Of a stretch of DNA of 64,000 nt, positions 63,187 through 64,000 are shown piece after piece. The translations under genes and the position numbers were made by a program. A model generated the notes under the pieces. The model was not told the origin of the DNA. It did no database searches and worked only from the letters and a program-made list of their open reading frames with translations. Source of the stretch: Mesocentrotus franciscanus (Eukaryota > Echinodermata > Echinoidea > Camarodonta > Strongylocentrotidae). The stretch spans positions 27,475,813 through 27,539,812 of the forward strand of contig CP137671.1 of assembly GCA_037976565.1 (NCBI GenBank), written 5' to 3'. Position 1 is the first letter of the stretch; the number at the start of each line of letters is the position of its first letter.

Positions 63187-64000
63187 GTGAGTATTACAAT
63201 TCATTCTCTTTATTTGCGCGTGTGGTATATCAACGATGATCCCCAATGCACGTATTGTTCAGGTTTTCCGACAAATCAATTTATATGAGGTGTGTGTGTG
63301 TGTTGGTGCGCGCGTGCGTGTGCGCGTGTGCGTGTGGGTTTGTGCAAAATGTCATATTTCGAGTTTTCGCGAAATTCTTGGAGGACCTAGTGTAGCCCCA
63401 CCTTTTCACTTTCGATATCATAATTCGTGAGCCGGGCCTTTTGGCAAAATGAATGCGGAGAAATCCATTTTATAGCCGTTTTTTTAAAAGACCTTTCATC
63501 GTACTTTGTCCAAAAACTTCGAATCCGGAGCATGAACCCTATTAGAGTAATTTAAGTTTTGCCAAACCGATGACGTAACCCCGTACGATTTTTGGAATAA
63601 AAATATTTTTTCCGATTTGGGCGGAATTTTGGAAGGATCTCTATTGTATCCTCATTTTTGTATTCTATTGTTTTGAGTCGTCAGTACCTATTGTATTTCG
63701 AATAATGACCCCCAAATCCATCTTCTTGCCATTTTTCGGAAACATCAAGGTCACCTTTAAGCTTGTGATGCCTGAAAACATCCCAATACCAAACATCAAA
63801 CCCAGTGGAGAATATGCATTTTTTTCTTCCAAAAACGACCTTACCCCTGCAATTTTTGGAAAAAATTAATGTTTCCCGATTTCGGCGAAGTTTTGGGAGG
63901 ATCACTATTAATTATTGCCCCATCTTTGTATTCCATTGTTTGGAGTGGTAAGCACCTGTTGCATTTCGATTTTTTTGCCTATGAGGGGCTGAGGTTCGTG
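63187..64000 (+). other. P4HTM copy B intron 9 (incomplete)
   Basis: Intronic sequence matching copy A 44311-45130 nearly base for base, including a GT-rich tract at about 63288-63345. The final exon, expected near 64.24 kb, is outside the window. Confidence 0.85.

Overview
The window looks like nuclear DNA from a marine invertebrate deuterostome, most likely an echinoderm such as a sea urchin. This is inferred from AT-rich sequence, many small GT-AG introns, dense tRNA-headed SINEs, palindromic MITEs and non-LTR retrotransposon remnants, and the protein families present. There are no bacterial operons, CRISPR arrays or ribosome binding sites. Three protein-coding loci are recognisable, all on the + strand. 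(1) About 1.85-14.27 kb: a 19-exon gene for the spindle-checkpoint kinase TTK/Mps1. All intron phases join into one reading frame of about 919 codons, with TPR domain, low-complexity linker, kinase domain and Gln/His-rich tail. (2) About 24.18-25.85 kb: a divergent alpha-tubulin gene whose large exon carries two single-base frameshifts. (3) About 29.66-64.0 kb: a head-to-tail tandem duplication of a gene for a P4HTM-like transmembrane prolyl 4-hydroxylase (membrane anchor, two EF-hands, 2-oxoglutarate dioxygenase domain). 

The two P4HTM copies differ in condition. Copy A (32.3-45.7 kb) has a one-base insertion in exon 2, and the 5' half of its exon 3 is replaced by a transposon end, so it looks like a pseudogene. 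Copy B (48.4-63.2 kb, last exon beyond the window) is open through nine exons. The 3' parts of the two copies, introns included, are almost identical, while the 5' parts are clearly diverged. This suggests gene conversion, a complex duplication history or an assembly effect. In both copies the acceptor of exon 6 is the last unit of a roughly 50-bp tandem array, so near-copies of the splice junction lie just upstream. 

The rest is repeat-rich. A LINE ORF1 remnant lies at 0.2-1.0 kb and a tRNA-derived SINE in the last TTK intron. The 14.3-23.3 kb interval holds a 1.03-kb Tc1/mariner-like foldback element with TA target duplication and a CR1/L2-like LINE 3' end whose tail resembles the TTK-intron SINE. 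A 1.6-kb hAT-like element with a perfect 8-bp target duplication fills 26.97-28.59 kb and carries about 30 degenerate GGGGCACTT units. A palindromic MITE family recurs at least seven times. I found no clear new biological system. The strongest leads are the splice-acceptor array, the partly homogenised P4HTM duplication, the divergent tubulin and the hAT-like array.
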